From a virus, in IMG/VR virus record IMGVR_UViG_3300036820_000049, positions 1 through 37,886 of that record: a DNA stretch of 37,886 nucleotides, one strand, 5' to 3'. A program made the translations under genes and the position numbers. The notes under the pieces were generated by a model. It searched no databases, was not told the DNA's origin, and worked only from the letters and a program-made list of their open reading frames with translations. Below, in pieces: positions 15,530 to 21,989 of this stretch. Within the stretch, counting starts at the first letter, position 1, and every line of letters starts with the position of its first letter.

Positions 15530-17899
15530 TTAGCGGCCCATTGTCCAGCCCGCCCATGTCAGCTTCATGCCAGCCTCGAGCCGGCGCTCCGTAAAAACCA
15601 TGTAGCCCCACGCATCACTATTGCTAACGAGCACACCGTTAGCGAAGAACTCGTGGTCTTCTGCAACAGTCAGGTCGAAAACGTCAGCGTTCGCGCCATG
15701 CACTACTTCGACCACACGAACGACCGCAACACTTGGTCGGGAGATACCGGTTGACGGAGAACGCCGCGCCACAGTAGGCGCAGGTGCGCGTTTCATTGTC
15801 AACGCCAGAGGCTGCGCGCGCTGCGCTCTTACACTTACGGCTACAGTATTTAACGTCTGGTCGGTGGTTTTTAGTAACAAAGCGCTTTCCGCATTGCTCG
15901 CAGCACCGTTCGAGGTCCGTGCGCGCAGCCCATGACCGCTTGCCATGATCTCGGTGCCATTGGATTCCCTCAGGACTCGCGTGCCAAGCTTTGGCAAGCT
16001 CTCTGATGCGATCCATGTGGCCATTGCTGACGCAGACTCTGCCCCACGCGCTACGCACTTCGTAATGTTCAGCGAAGTGTTCTGGGGCAGGCAGACATTC
16101 AAGATTGAGGAGCGCGTTGTTTGCCGGATCTCCGTCAATATGGTGGACATGCCAGCCGGCAGGGATTTCCCCATTAGCTGATTCCCAGACATCCCGATGG
16201 AGATAGTGCGTTTTTGGGGGCGTCCCCCAACGCGCTCTCCAGTAGCGGCCCGATGGAGCCCGCGAATAGCTTCGGCCGGCGAATATAATGGAATACGCGT
16301 TTCTAGTTTCAGGCACTGCTCACCGGGCAACAGGTCAGCGGCAGCAACAAACTCCCCTCGATCGGCCGAGTAAATTGGGTGCGTATCAGTAGCGTCGAGA
16401 ACCGCTCCATTCGAAAAGGTAACGCGGACCGTCGCGGCGTCGCGCCTGGTAAGGAGGCTCGCCGTTACCGTCCGTAAGCCGGTCCGCGTCCATACTCTCT
16501 GGCCAACCCTTATACGTTCGATCGGAGTAAGCCCAGCTTCACTCGAAATAAGCGTTCCGCGGGCAAGACACATGTGCGTTAATCTCGCAGCGGCCGCAGG
16601 ATTAGTCTTCTTCTCGATCTGATTCGTGCCAGGCTTGAACTGCACCGCCAGCCAGTCGTTCACCAGCACCGGGCACCGTTCCATATCGACCAGCGTTCCG
16701 AAGCCGGCGCCAGTACGAAACTGCGCGTTGACCTCGTTGATACGATCGCCCTCAGACGGATTCGCCTCAGGCACGCAAAACTTCACCGGAATCTTCCGTC
16801 GCAGCAGCTCCGAACGAATGAACTTCCAGTTCGTCCGAACCGAGCTTTGCGCCGAGATGAGCTGGGAACGCCCGCCGGCTGTCGCGTCGCCGTAGATCGT
16901 GACGCCCCATCGCTTCGCGTGATCTTCGTACCGTCGCAGAAACTCCGGAACGACGTCCTCAACGCCAGCATCTGGCATGGCGATCTCGTCGATCGCATAG
17001 AAGATGCGTCGCTGCCAATCCGGGACCGGTAGCGATTGCTGTGGCTGCGGATGGCCTCGGTAATCGACGATCGGCTGCTGCACGTACGCCTGCGCGATTA
17101 CCGAGCACTGGAAGCCGACATTGAAATCGAAACTCCAGAGCAGTGGCGCCTGCCGTAGTCCGATCGGCGGCAGGCCGCTGACCGCAACCCCATGGATATC
17201 CTGGTCAAAAAAGCGGTAGACGCTACCACCAGTCGTTGACCAATGCCCATCAAGGTGAACCGCCCACAGCTCCGGCGGCAGCAGCTTCTCCTGCAGGGCG
17301 ACATATTGATCGCGACCGGGCCAGAGGAAGTTGTCGCGCACCGAGAAGCGCCACCACTTCATCGCCTTCTGCTTCTCAAGCAGGTCGTAGATCCAGTGGC
17401 CCTTTTGCACCGGATTGAAACTCATCCGCATCATTGGAACGCACGCGCCGGGGCCGTACGAAGCCAAGGCTTGCGGCGAACCCGACAGACGGGACATCAC
17501 CAGGTCGAAGGTATCGCGGCCGCCATCCCACGTCTGCGGCTCCTCAAGCAGCAGCGTGTCGGCCTCAGTCGAGAGGATGCGATCCTGGATCTGCGCCGAG
17601 AGCGGCTCGAGCTGCGCGCCATTCGCCAAGCGGATGATGCCGTCGTTACTAAGGTACCGGAACTCGATGCCGTGGTCGGTCAGCAGCTGCCGCATCGTCT
17701 GCAAGAAGCCGCGCTTCAGCTGGGGTAGGTCGCCACCGGTAACGTAATGTCTGGCCCCCGGATAGAGTTCTAACCGGTCATGCATCCAGTCGGCAAACAT
17801 CCGAGATTTCCCGGCTCGCCAACCGCCGCAGACCGCAGCCATCGTGTCCTCGCACGCGAGGACCTCCGCCTGGCCCGGCGTCACCGTCGAAGTGAACAC
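15530..17899 (-). CDS. terL: Terminase large subunit interrupted by an intein
   Basis: A 789-residue precursor. The ATPase domain has Walker A at about 25-33 (GGWRAGKS), Walker B as TLLLEEPQTW and a coupling motif SFNP. The nuclease domain has Asp in WSFDFNVG and in IYGDATAGG, and the last acidic motif in SDAWGY. Between LTHM and SDAWGY lies a 317-residue intein (residues 444-760), so the spliced enzyme would be 472 residues, a normal size, with the motif HMSDAWGY restored. Without splicing the nuclease motif is broken. ATP-driven packaging and headful or site-specific cutting at the portal are its role. The start overlaps the small terminase stop by 1 nt. Frame 0 stays open for the whole length even across the embedded HNH gene. 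Confidence 0.9.
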   Translation of the reverse strand: MFTSTVTPGQAEVLACEDTMAAVCGGWRAGKSRMFADWMHDRLELYPGARHYVTGGDLPQLKRGFLQTMRQLLTDHGIEFRYLSNDGIIRLANGAQLEPLSAQIQDRILSTEADTLLLEEPQTWDGGRDTFDLVMSRLSGSPQALASYGPGACVPMMRMSFNPVQKGHWIYDLLEKQKAMKWWRFSVRDNFLWPGRDQYVALQEKLLPPELWAVHLDGHWSTTGGSVYRFFDQDIHGVAVSGLPPIGLRQAPLLWSFDFNVGFQCSVIAQAYVQQPIVDYRGHPQPQQSLPVPDWQRRIFYAIDEIAMPDAGVEDVVPEFLRRYEDHAKRWGVTIYGDATAGGRSQLISAQSSVRTNWKFIRSELLRRKIPVKFCVPEANPSEGDRINEVNAQFRTGAGFGTLVDMERCPVLVNDWLAVQFKPGTNQIEKKTNPAAAARLTHMCLARGTLISSEAGLTPIERIRVGQRVWTRTGLRTVTASLLTRRDAATVRVTFSNGAVLDATDTHPIYSADRGEFVAAADLLPGEQCLKLETRIPLYSPAEAIRGLHRAATGERVGGRPQKRTISIGMSGNQLMGKSLPAGMSTILTEIRQTTRSSILNVCLPQNTSLNITKCVARGAESASAMATWIASESLPKLGTRVLRESNGTEIMASGHGLRARTSNGAASNAESALLLKTTDQTLNTVAVSVRAQRAQPLALTMKRAPAPTVARRSPSTGISRPSVAVVRVVEVVHGANADVFDLTVAEDHEFFANGVLVSNSDAWGYMVFTERRLEAGMKLTWAGWTMGR
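15620..16570 (-). other. Intein in the large terminase
   Basis: Terminase residues 444-760, 317 residues. It starts with Cys in CLARGTLISSEAGLTPIERI (block A). Block B is GAVLDATDTHPIYSADRGEF with the TxxH motif, and the N-terminal domain ends near LPGEQCLKL. Block F is ADVFDLTVAEDHEFFANGV and block G is VLVSN followed by Ser, the first residue of the C-extein. The penultimate residue is Ser where His is usual, which may slow cyclisation. Intein residues of about 90-280 are not a splicing domain: in this frame they read as a poorly folded Ser/Ala/Thr/Arg-rich stretch, because the DNA encodes an HNH nuclease in another frame. The functional splicing core is thus about 120 residues, the size of a mini-intein. 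Confidence 0.88.
15684..16316 (-). CDS. HNH homing endonuclease, nested out of frame in the intein
   Basis: A 210-residue protein. GTG start at 16316 is made from the last base of terminase codon 528 and the first two of codon 529. GGTGAG lies just before it as a possible ribosome site. Residues 17-40 (YSRAPSGRYW, THYLHRDVWE) and the motif VHHIDGDPANNALLNLECL (57-75) followed by H80 are those of the HNH_3 family. Two zinc-ribbon units follow: C139/C142/C158/C162 and C179/C182 with C196/C197/C201. It occupies exactly the place where inteins carry their homing endonuclease, between blocks B and F, but it is shifted one frame relative to them. It would be made as a free protein unless ribosomes frameshift. 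Expected target: intein-less terminase genes at the HMSDA codons. Confidence 0.82.
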   Translation of the reverse strand: MPETRNAYSIIFAGRSYSRAPSGRYWRARWGTPPKTHYLHRDVWESANGEIPAGWHVHHIDGDPANNALLNLECLPAPEHFAEHYEVRSAWGRVCVSNGHMDRIRELAKAWHASPEGIQWHRDHGKRSWAARTDLERCCEQCGKRFVTKNHRPDVKYCSRKCKSAARAASGVDNETRTCAYCGAAFSVNRYLPTKCCGRSCGRSSAWRER

Positions 17900-18444
17900 T
17901 ACGATGCTTTCGCCGGCTCGATCGCCACGACGTAACGCTTGCCGCGATCGTCGGAGACCTCTGGCGCCACCGTCGGCTGGCCCGGCTTGAGCCCGTGATA
18001 CTCCCGCACGGTCGTAGCGAAACGAGCGTAACCCGACATGATCGTGTTGAACACGTCAGCCAGACTCTGCTTCTCGCCAGGAGAGACCTTGCCGTCTCTG
18101 GCTTTCTGAAGGATATCCTTCACGTACTCGGCTGCAACGCGCGATGCGTCCCCGATCGCGAGCAGCTCTGCCGCTACGCGTTCACCCTCTTCGGCTGCAA
18201 CACGCTGCGCAATGTGTTGCGTAACATCTGTTACAACAGCGTTACGAATCTCTTTGCGGGATGCCCACTCGTGCCCAGCCTTCTCATCGGCTTTCATCCA
18301 GCGCCAGATCGTGACGCGCGTCGTGCCATGCTTCTTGGCCAGCGCCGTGATGTCGGTCTCGCCGTTGATGTAGTCGGTCTTGACCTTCAGCCGAACGGAA
18401 AGGCCGCGTCGGCCGCCGCGCTTCTTGGCTCCTGCGTCTCCCAT
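17899..18444 (-). CDS. terS: Terminase small subunit-like DNA-binding protein
   Basis: A 181-residue protein directly upstream of the large terminase, sharing one base with it. After a basic start (KKRGGRRG) residues 25-55 form a helix-turn-helix (DITALAKKHGTTRVTIWRWM), used by small terminases to bind the packaging site. The central part is helical (HIAQRVAAEEGERVAAELLAI; EYVKDILQKARDG), as needed for oligomer rings, and the tail contains FATTVREYHGLKPGQP. The recognition is by domain layout and position; the family is diverse. It should recruit phage DNA to the large subunit. Confidence 0.75.
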   Translation of the reverse strand: MGDAGAKKRGGRRGLSVRLKVKTDYINGETDITALAKKHGTTRVTIWRWMKADEKAGHEWASRKEIRNAVVTDVTQHIAQRVAAEEGERVAAELLAIGDASRVAAEYVKDILQKARDGKVSPGEKQSLADVFNTIMSGYARFATTVREYHGLKPGQPTVAPEVSDDRGKRYVVAIEPAKAS

Positions 18445-18477
18445 TGCGGTTTTAACCCCGGCATCCGCACGGGGCTC

Positions 18478-18672
18478 CTACGAGATGTGCCGGCGCGCGT
18501 GACGCTTGCGAGCGCGTTCACTGAGCGACTCGTGACCGCATTCCGGGCAGATGTGTTGAACCTGTGCTACCGACGCATCCGCAGCCGGCGCGGGCTCTGG
18601 GCTAGATGGTGATTCAGGTTTTGGAGGCTCGGGTTTCTTTTTGAAGAGCTGCCAATCGTCGCCGTACGGCAT
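18478..18672 (-). CDS. Small C2H2-type zinc-finger protein
   Basis: A 64-residue protein. ATG 18672 shares one base with the TGA of the gene before it. The N-terminal half is a Pro/Lys/Glu-rich linker (FKKKPEPPKPESP). The C-terminal half holds one classical finger: C-P-E-C, then 12 residues, then H-A-R-R-H (ICPECGHESLSERARKRHAR). The short, basic finger region suggests DNA or RNA binding. It lies 34 nt upstream of the small terminase gene. A second finger protein of similar type is encoded at 19718-20005. Confidence 0.65.
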   Translation of the reverse strand: MPYGDDWQLFKKKPEPPKPESPSSPEPAPAADASVAQVQHICPECGHESLSERARKRHARRHIS

Positions 18673-18986
18673 CAGCGTGTGGCCGTAACGAGCTGGCCCG
18701 GCGGCTGAGCGGGCAGTTCCCCCTTCAGGGCCGCGACCTTGGCTGCCGCTACGATGTTCGGTAACACGCCCAGCCCTTCCATCGCCTCTTTGAACTTCGC
18801 GAGGATGTACTGCCGCTGGGCGGCCCTGGGGTACTTCGCGAGATCCGCTGCGGCGATTGATACCTCGGCACGATGCTTCTTGCGAGCGGCGCGCGATGAG
18901 GAAATCGTCCACTTGAAGTGGAGCTCACCCTTGACGTAACACTGCGCCGGCGGGGACACCCAGAACGGGAGATTTGTCTTAGCCAT
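18672..18986 (-). CDS. Hypothetical protein upstream of the terminase genes
   Basis: A 104-residue protein starting MAKTNLPFWVSPPAQCYVKG. It has a short beta-rich start, a Lys/Arg-rich stretch (SSRAARKKHRAEVSI) and then helices (DLAKYPRAAQRQYILAKFKE). I do not recognise it. An upstream in-frame start (19001) exists; I chose the ATG because the MAKTN start reads better, although neither has a strong ribosome site. It is coupled by overlap to the zinc-finger gene that follows. Confidence 0.5.
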   Translation of the reverse strand: MAKTNLPFWVSPPAQCYVKGELHFKWTISSSRAARKKHRAEVSIAAADLAKYPRAAQRQYILAKFKEAMEGLGVLPNIVAAAKVAALKGELPAQPPGQLVTATR

Positions 18987-19019
18987 CGCAGGGCCACACA
19001 CCGCGTTCGATCTTCGGGT

Positions 19020-19304
19020 TCAAAGAGACACTCCCGTGAAATGATGAAGCAATGCCTCGTGCGCGGGGGACGGGGCAGCTGGGGGATCCTCACCGAACAG
19101 CTGGGCTGCTAAGCCTTCACTCACGTAGGCGAGGAGACTCTCCACCCGGGCGATCGATGCTTGGAGCCTCGCCACCTCGTACAAATGGTCGTCGGGTTTG
19201 GGGCACACGGAAATGGGGCGTAGCGAAAGCTTGGCGATCTCTTCGCGTGCCCATGCCTCCAACGCGAGCTGTCGGCGCTCGTACTCAGTGGCGCGAGCTG
19301 ACAC
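19020..19304 (-). CDS. Predicted coiled-coil protein
   Basis: A 94-residue, mostly helical protein from GTG 19304: RATEYERRQLALEAWAREEI then LYEVARLQASIARVESLLAY suggests a coiled coil, with a Pro/Ala-rich end. The reading frame extends farther upstream (to 19412), but that part is arginine-rich and overlaps the small membrane-protein gene, so the GTG is preferred. It follows two tiny membrane proteins. A spanin- or lysis-accessory role is possible in such a place, but there is no membrane anchor of its own to support it. Confidence 0.5.
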   Translation of the reverse strand: MSARATEYERRQLALEAWAREEIAKLSLRPISVCPKPDDHLYEVARLQASIARVESLLAYVSEGLAAQLFGEDPPAAPSPAHEALLHHFTGVSL

Positions 19305-19315
19305 TGGGCTTTGCT

Positions 19316-19444
19316 TTACTGGCGAGCGGTTCGCCGCGTGCCGATTGACATGACGATGCGGGCCGCGGCGTGCCACCCGACGCCTGCGGCAAACGCGATA
19401 CAGAACACCCATAGAAAGAAGTTGAGGCTAAAGGTATGCGTCAT
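19316..19444 (-). CDS. 42-residue single-pass membrane protein
   Basis: ATG 19444 overlaps the TGA of the preceding small membrane protein by one base. One hydrophobic helix (NFFLWVFCIAFAAGVGWHAA) is followed by a basic end (GTRRTARQ), so the C-terminus should face the cytoplasm. Size and charge fit a small holin-like or regulatory peptide, but no family is recognised. It and its neighbour form a translationally coupled pair of membrane peptides. Confidence 0.5.
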   Translation of the reverse strand: MTHTFSLNFFLWVFCIAFAAGVGWHAAARIVMSIGTRRTARQ

Positions 19445-19575
19445 CAGTTGCCTCCGATCGCGCTGCCAAGCAGCTTCAGTAGGGCCCAAACGATGTAGAC
19501 GATGACGCCGAGAGAACCCAGAAGAACGAGTCCGAGGAACCCTAAACCGACGTCGCGCGCGACTAGCTCGAGCAT
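19444..19575 (-). CDS. 43-residue single-pass membrane protein
   Basis: MLELVARDVGLGFLGLVLLG opens a nearly uninterrupted hydrophobic helix (residues 10-38) ending KLLGSAIGGN. It overlaps the end of the 52-residue gene upstream by 13 nt and the next membrane-protein gene by 1 nt. A small holin or membrane-pore peptide is possible; direct evidence is limited to hydrophobicity and coupling. No lysin gene is visible in the window. Confidence 0.5.
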   Translation of the reverse strand: MLELVARDVGLGFLGLVLLGSLGVIVYIVWALLKLLGSAIGGN

Positions 19576-19721
19576 ACGTCACTCCCATAGCGAATCGGGC
19601 GATACGAGAATCGCCCTGAAGCGTTCCGGAGGATGACCTCTTCGATCGTTACGGGAAGCCGGGCGGCCTCAGGCTTCGCCGCCTGGGCGGCAGAGGTCTG
19701 CTCCGCACTCTCACACGTCAC
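19563..19721 (-). CDS. 52-residue hypothetical protein
   Basis: GTG 19721 overlaps the TGA of the C2H2 gene (GTGA). The sequence MTCESAEQTSAAQAAKPEAA leads into RLPVTIEEVILRNASGRFSY, which has ordinary soluble-protein composition with a beta strand at the end, and it fills the gap before the membrane peptides. No family recognised. The overlaps on both sides support that it is translated. Confidence 0.5.
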   Translation of the reverse strand: MTCESAEQTSAAQAAKPEAARLPVTIEEVILRNASGRFSYRPIRYGSDVCSS

Positions 19722-20005
19722 TCGCCAGCGCCTTCGTATGCCGAAGGCCCGAACCGCTTTTCGAGGTATTCGAGCACCCGGAAGTCCGCGCTTCGGTCGG
19801 TATCGGCATTCGTAAAGAGTTCGATCGCTTTCGTCAACAGCGATGCTTCAGCGTCCGCCGTCGTCGCCTTCCCACCAGCTGGGCGCCCAGCGCGTTGCCG
19901 AGACGTACGGGGCTCTGCGCCATGCTGTTCGACCTTGTGATCGCTGACGGCGCGCGGATGAGGGAATGCTTCACCGCACTCTTTGCAGTGGTAGTCACGG
20001 GCCAA
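19718..20005 (-). CDS. C2H2 zinc-finger protein with helical tail
   Basis: A 95-residue protein from TTG 20005, with a perfect AAGGAGG ribosome site just upstream. Residues 5-28 are a classical finger: C-K-E-C, 12 residues, H-K-V-E-Q-H (YHCKECGEAFPHPRAVSDHK). Then come a Gly/Arg/Lys-rich linker (RQRAGRPAGGKATT, resembling an AT-hook) and a helical end (EASLLTKAIELFTNADTDRS). The finger plus AT-hook-like stretch suggests DNA binding. Such fingers are uncommon but known in phages. Confidence 0.7.
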   Translation of the reverse strand: MARDYHCKECGEAFPHPRAVSDHKVEQHGAEPRTSRQRAGRPAGGKATTADAEASLLTKAIELFTNADTDRSADFRVLEYLEKRFGPSAYEGAGE

Positions 20006-20059
20006 GACGGCCTCCTTCGTTGGAGCGTAAATGCGGATTGAAGACCGCTAACGATAGAT

Positions 20060-20419
20060 TCACGGCGTCACGGCCCATCTGAGCGCAGCGCCGGCGGCTC
20101 GAGCCATATCGCACGGGTCACGGCGATCCTCGGCCGGCTGGACGCCCAATGCATCCGTTGGCGCGACGACGACCGGAGGCGTTGTGCGAGAGCTTGTCAG
20201 CTTCGTCTCGACGTTTTCACGCACGATCTGGTCGTAGAGGGAACGCCGACGTTCGGCAGAGCGCGGACGCCCCGACCGATGCATCGTCGCTTCCCTCCAC
20301 GGTTTCCCATACGCACTAGCTGAGAACGGGGAAAATCGCCCCTGCCTGCAACGCCGGGGCTGCGCGTTGTACCCGCAGGCTTTCGGACCACGCATTTCCA
20401 GCCGAGTCAACATGGTCAT
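20060..20419 (-). CDS. Hypothetical basic protein
   Basis: A 119-residue protein from ATG 20419, preceded by GAGGGG. The first part is Cys/Arg-rich (KACGYNAQPRRCRQGRF). The middle (HRSGRPRSAERRRSLYDQIV) reads like a DNA-binding basic helix, and the tail is Pro/Val/Ala-rich. A longer TTG start (20455) is possible. The composition of the first 40 residues is less protein-like than the middle, so the true start could be ATG 20284 (MHRSGRPRSAERR). No family recognised. Confidence 0.4.
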   Translation of the reverse strand: MTMLTRLEMRGPKACGYNAQPRRCRQGRFSPFSASAYGKPWREATMHRSGRPRSAERRRSLYDQIVRENVETKLTSSRTTPPVVVAPTDALGVQPAEDRRDPCDMARAAGAALRWAVTP

Positions 20420-20467
20420 GAGTCTAAGCCCCTCGGCGCTGATCCAGCGCGTCAACGGGTGACAGCT

Positions 20468-20764
20468 TTACTCGATTGGCGGCGGATCGTCGCCCTTCTT
20501 CTTGCCGAACTCATCCATGCCGAGCGACGTGCGTAGATCACGCAGCCCCTCCGCAGATGTCCCGCTATCGATCATCGCTTGACGAGCACCGGCGGCTTCA
20601 CGCTCACCGACATGCCGGTCGATACGATCGAGGATCTCGGCCTGAATCTCCTTGGCATCCCGAAGGTCGCGCTTCGCGGCATCGTAGCGACGCTGCGCAT
20701 CGTGCCGATATTGGTTGCATTTAAAGAGGGCCGTCAACGCGTCCCAATCGTCAATGAACTTCAA
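20468..20764 (-). CDS. Predicted helical protein
   Basis: A 98-residue protein from TTG 20764, chosen because AGGGAGAG lies 5 nt before it. The body is one long charged helix (YRHDAQRRYDAAKRDLRDAK, EIQAEILDRIDRHVGEREAA) ending in a Lys/Asp/Pro-rich tail (FGKKKGDDPPPIE), so a coiled-coil oligomer is likely. The upstream part of the open frame (to 21259) has implausible composition and overlaps the lipoprotein gene, so it was left out. Function unknown. Confidence 0.5.
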   Translation of the reverse strand: MKFIDDWDALTALFKCNQYRHDAQRRYDAAKRDLRDAKEIQAEILDRIDRHVGEREAAGARQAMIDSGTSAEGLRDLRTSLGMDEFGKKKGDDPPPIE

Positions 20765-20829
20765 GCGCTCTCCCTGACGGATGAAATCGAAGGGCGGCCA
20801 TGACCCGGGCCGCCGCGGGTAAAGCAGCT

Positions 20830-21018
20830 CTAGGCTGCGGCGAGCTCGCGCCCGAACGATCGCGACATGATCGCATCGAATCGGGTATCGATCTCGCGCT
20901 GCGAAACGGTGTTGCCGATTGCAGAAGTGCCGGCTTGTACGGACCACCGGCGACCGGCTCGCGCCCCATCCGTCGAAATGCTTTCTGCCCCATGATGGTG
21001 GAGCAGTCGGGATTCCAA
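20830..21018 (-). CDS. Possible short gene, frame uncertain
   Basis: A TTG-started frame of 62 residues whose second half (NTVSQREIDTRFDAIMSRSF) has convincing codon use. Its first half is weaker, and a competing frame (ATG 20993, MGQKAFRRMGREPVAGGPYK) looks better there, so the region may hold a frameshifted or decayed gene. No clear ribosome site for either start. The stretch 20765-21060 has no other gene I can support. Confidence 0.3.
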   Translation of the reverse strand: MESRLLHHHGAESISTDGARAGRRWSVQAGTSAIGNTVSQREIDTRFDAIMSRSFGRELAAA

Positions 21019-21060
21019 CCCGAGTCCGAATAGCGCGTTTACGAGCGTTTCTTGCCTCGG

Positions 21061-21507
21061 CTACCGCCGAGAATCCTTGACGTTTAGATCGTACGATAAC
21101 ACCGAGACGCCGCCGGCCGCACGAACCGAGCAAGCCGTATCGTTCCCCTGCCTGAATACCGAGACGCCCGCCGGCGTCACCCGGAACCAGCAAGTAACGT
21201 ACGAGTTCCATGGGAGATCGGAAACCTTGAGCAGCGCGGTCGGCTTTACGGCCGCACACGCCGGACGCGCGGCGACGAGATCGACCCTCTCGCCAGGCTT
21301 GATGACCGCGAAGCGCTGATACAACGTACAGGCCGCCTCGAACCCGGTCGCATCGATGTATGTCACTGGAGCGAACGAGGCATCCTTAATCGCGAGGGCC
21401 GCCGGGGCCGCGATCGCCGGCGATATCGGGAGCGCCGCCGGCGTCGGCACGATCGCAGCCGGCGTACAGGCGGCAAGCAACGAGAGGGCCAGCAAGCGAA
21501 CCCTCAT
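21061..21507 (-). CDS. Small lipoprotein
   Basis: A 148-residue protein with a lipoprotein signal: MRVR, hydrophobic LLALSLLAAC with lipobox LAAC and Cys14 as the lipid-attached residue. Residues 15-40 are an Ala/Pro-rich linker. The mature domain has four cysteines (EAACTLYQ, ARPACAAV, YVTCWFRV, DTACSVRA), probably two disulphides, and strand-like segments. It should be exported and membrane-anchored. The stop codon lies in a perfect 6-bp hairpin (CTCGGC/GCCGAG). It lies just after a terminator, so a promoter of its own is expected between 21510 and 21583. Superinfection exclusion is one possible role. Confidence 0.65.
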   Translation of the reverse strand: MRVRLLALSLLAACTPAAIVPTPAALPISPAIAAPAALAIKDASFAPVTYIDATGFEAACTLYQRFAVIKPGERVDLVAARPACAAVKPTALLKVSDLPWNSYVTCWFRVTPAGVSVFRQGNDTACSVRAAGGVSVLSYDLNVKDSRR

Positions 21508-21582
21508 GGCGTCCCCTTATCGACCCAAGAGGCCGAATAGCGTACCCACAAGGCGCTTCTTGCCGCGCCGTATCGGGGAATT

Positions 21583-21616
21583 AAAAACGCCCTAGTTTCG
21601 CGGACGAAATACTAGG
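21583..21616 (-). terminator. Probable intrinsic terminator
   Basis: On the minus strand CCTAGTATTTCG, a loop TCCG, and CGAAACTAGG form a 10-bp stem with a 2-nt bulge, followed by GCGTTTTTAA. The stem is 21591-21616 and the T run lies at 21583-21587. It sits after the 111-residue gene (stop 21654) and before the lipoprotein gene, and would end the transcript that starts near 22800. Confidence 0.65.
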
Positions 21617-21653
21617 ACGTGAAAGTCGATTTCTCCGCAAATGGTACCAACGA

Positions 21654-21989
21654 TTAGCTCGCCGTGTCAAGCGGTGGGAAGCCCAACGCCTGCAGCTCTT
21701 CTTCGAGCGCGGCGCGGGCTCGCTGGGCGGCGACCCGGGCCTGCTGATATTCCGACGCTAAATTGAGTACCCCATGCATGCGCTCCACAAACTCCTTGAC
21801 GTCGCAGCCGGACATCTTCTGGAGTTCTGCTACTAACGAGGGCTCCCACCGGTGGGTATAGCGCTCCTGAATCTCGCTGCGCTCTGGCGGTCGACCTGGG
21901 CGTCGTACGCGGTCGCGCACATCGGAGCGCCGGATCTCTGTTGCAGCCTTCTGCTGGGCGGCCGTGGACACATCGATCGCCTCGTTCAC
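21654..21989 (-). CDS. Hypothetical helical protein
   Basis: A 111-residue protein whose ATG overlaps the stop of the gene before it by 4 nt. The first third is basic (VRDRVRRPGRPPERSEIQER), with GRPPER resembling an AT-hook. The rest is helical, ending in a coiled coil (QQARVAAQRARAALEEELQA). Binding to DNA or to a partner through the coiled coil is plausible. It is the last gene before the terminator. No family recognised. Confidence 0.55.
   Translation of the reverse strand: MNEAIDVSTAAQQKAATEIRRSDVRDRVRRPGRPPERSEIQERYTHRWEPSLVAELQKMSGCDVKEFVERMHGVLNLASEYQQARVAAQRARAALEEELQALGFPPLDTAS

Noticed and set aside
15684-16316. The 210-residue frame as a mere shadow of the terminase
   Set aside because: I first took it as a shadow, but HHIDGD with NN and NLECL and two zinc ribbons are specific HNH features; here the terminase frame is the shadow.
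20800-21033. Plus-strand 77-residue frame
   Set aside because: It is opposite to better minus-strand frames, and codon composition is inconsistent with a real gene.
20468-21259. A 263-residue gene over the whole open frame
   Set aside because: Residues before the TTG at 20764 are Arg/Cys-rich and overlap the lipoprotein gene; only the C-terminal 98 residues look coding.
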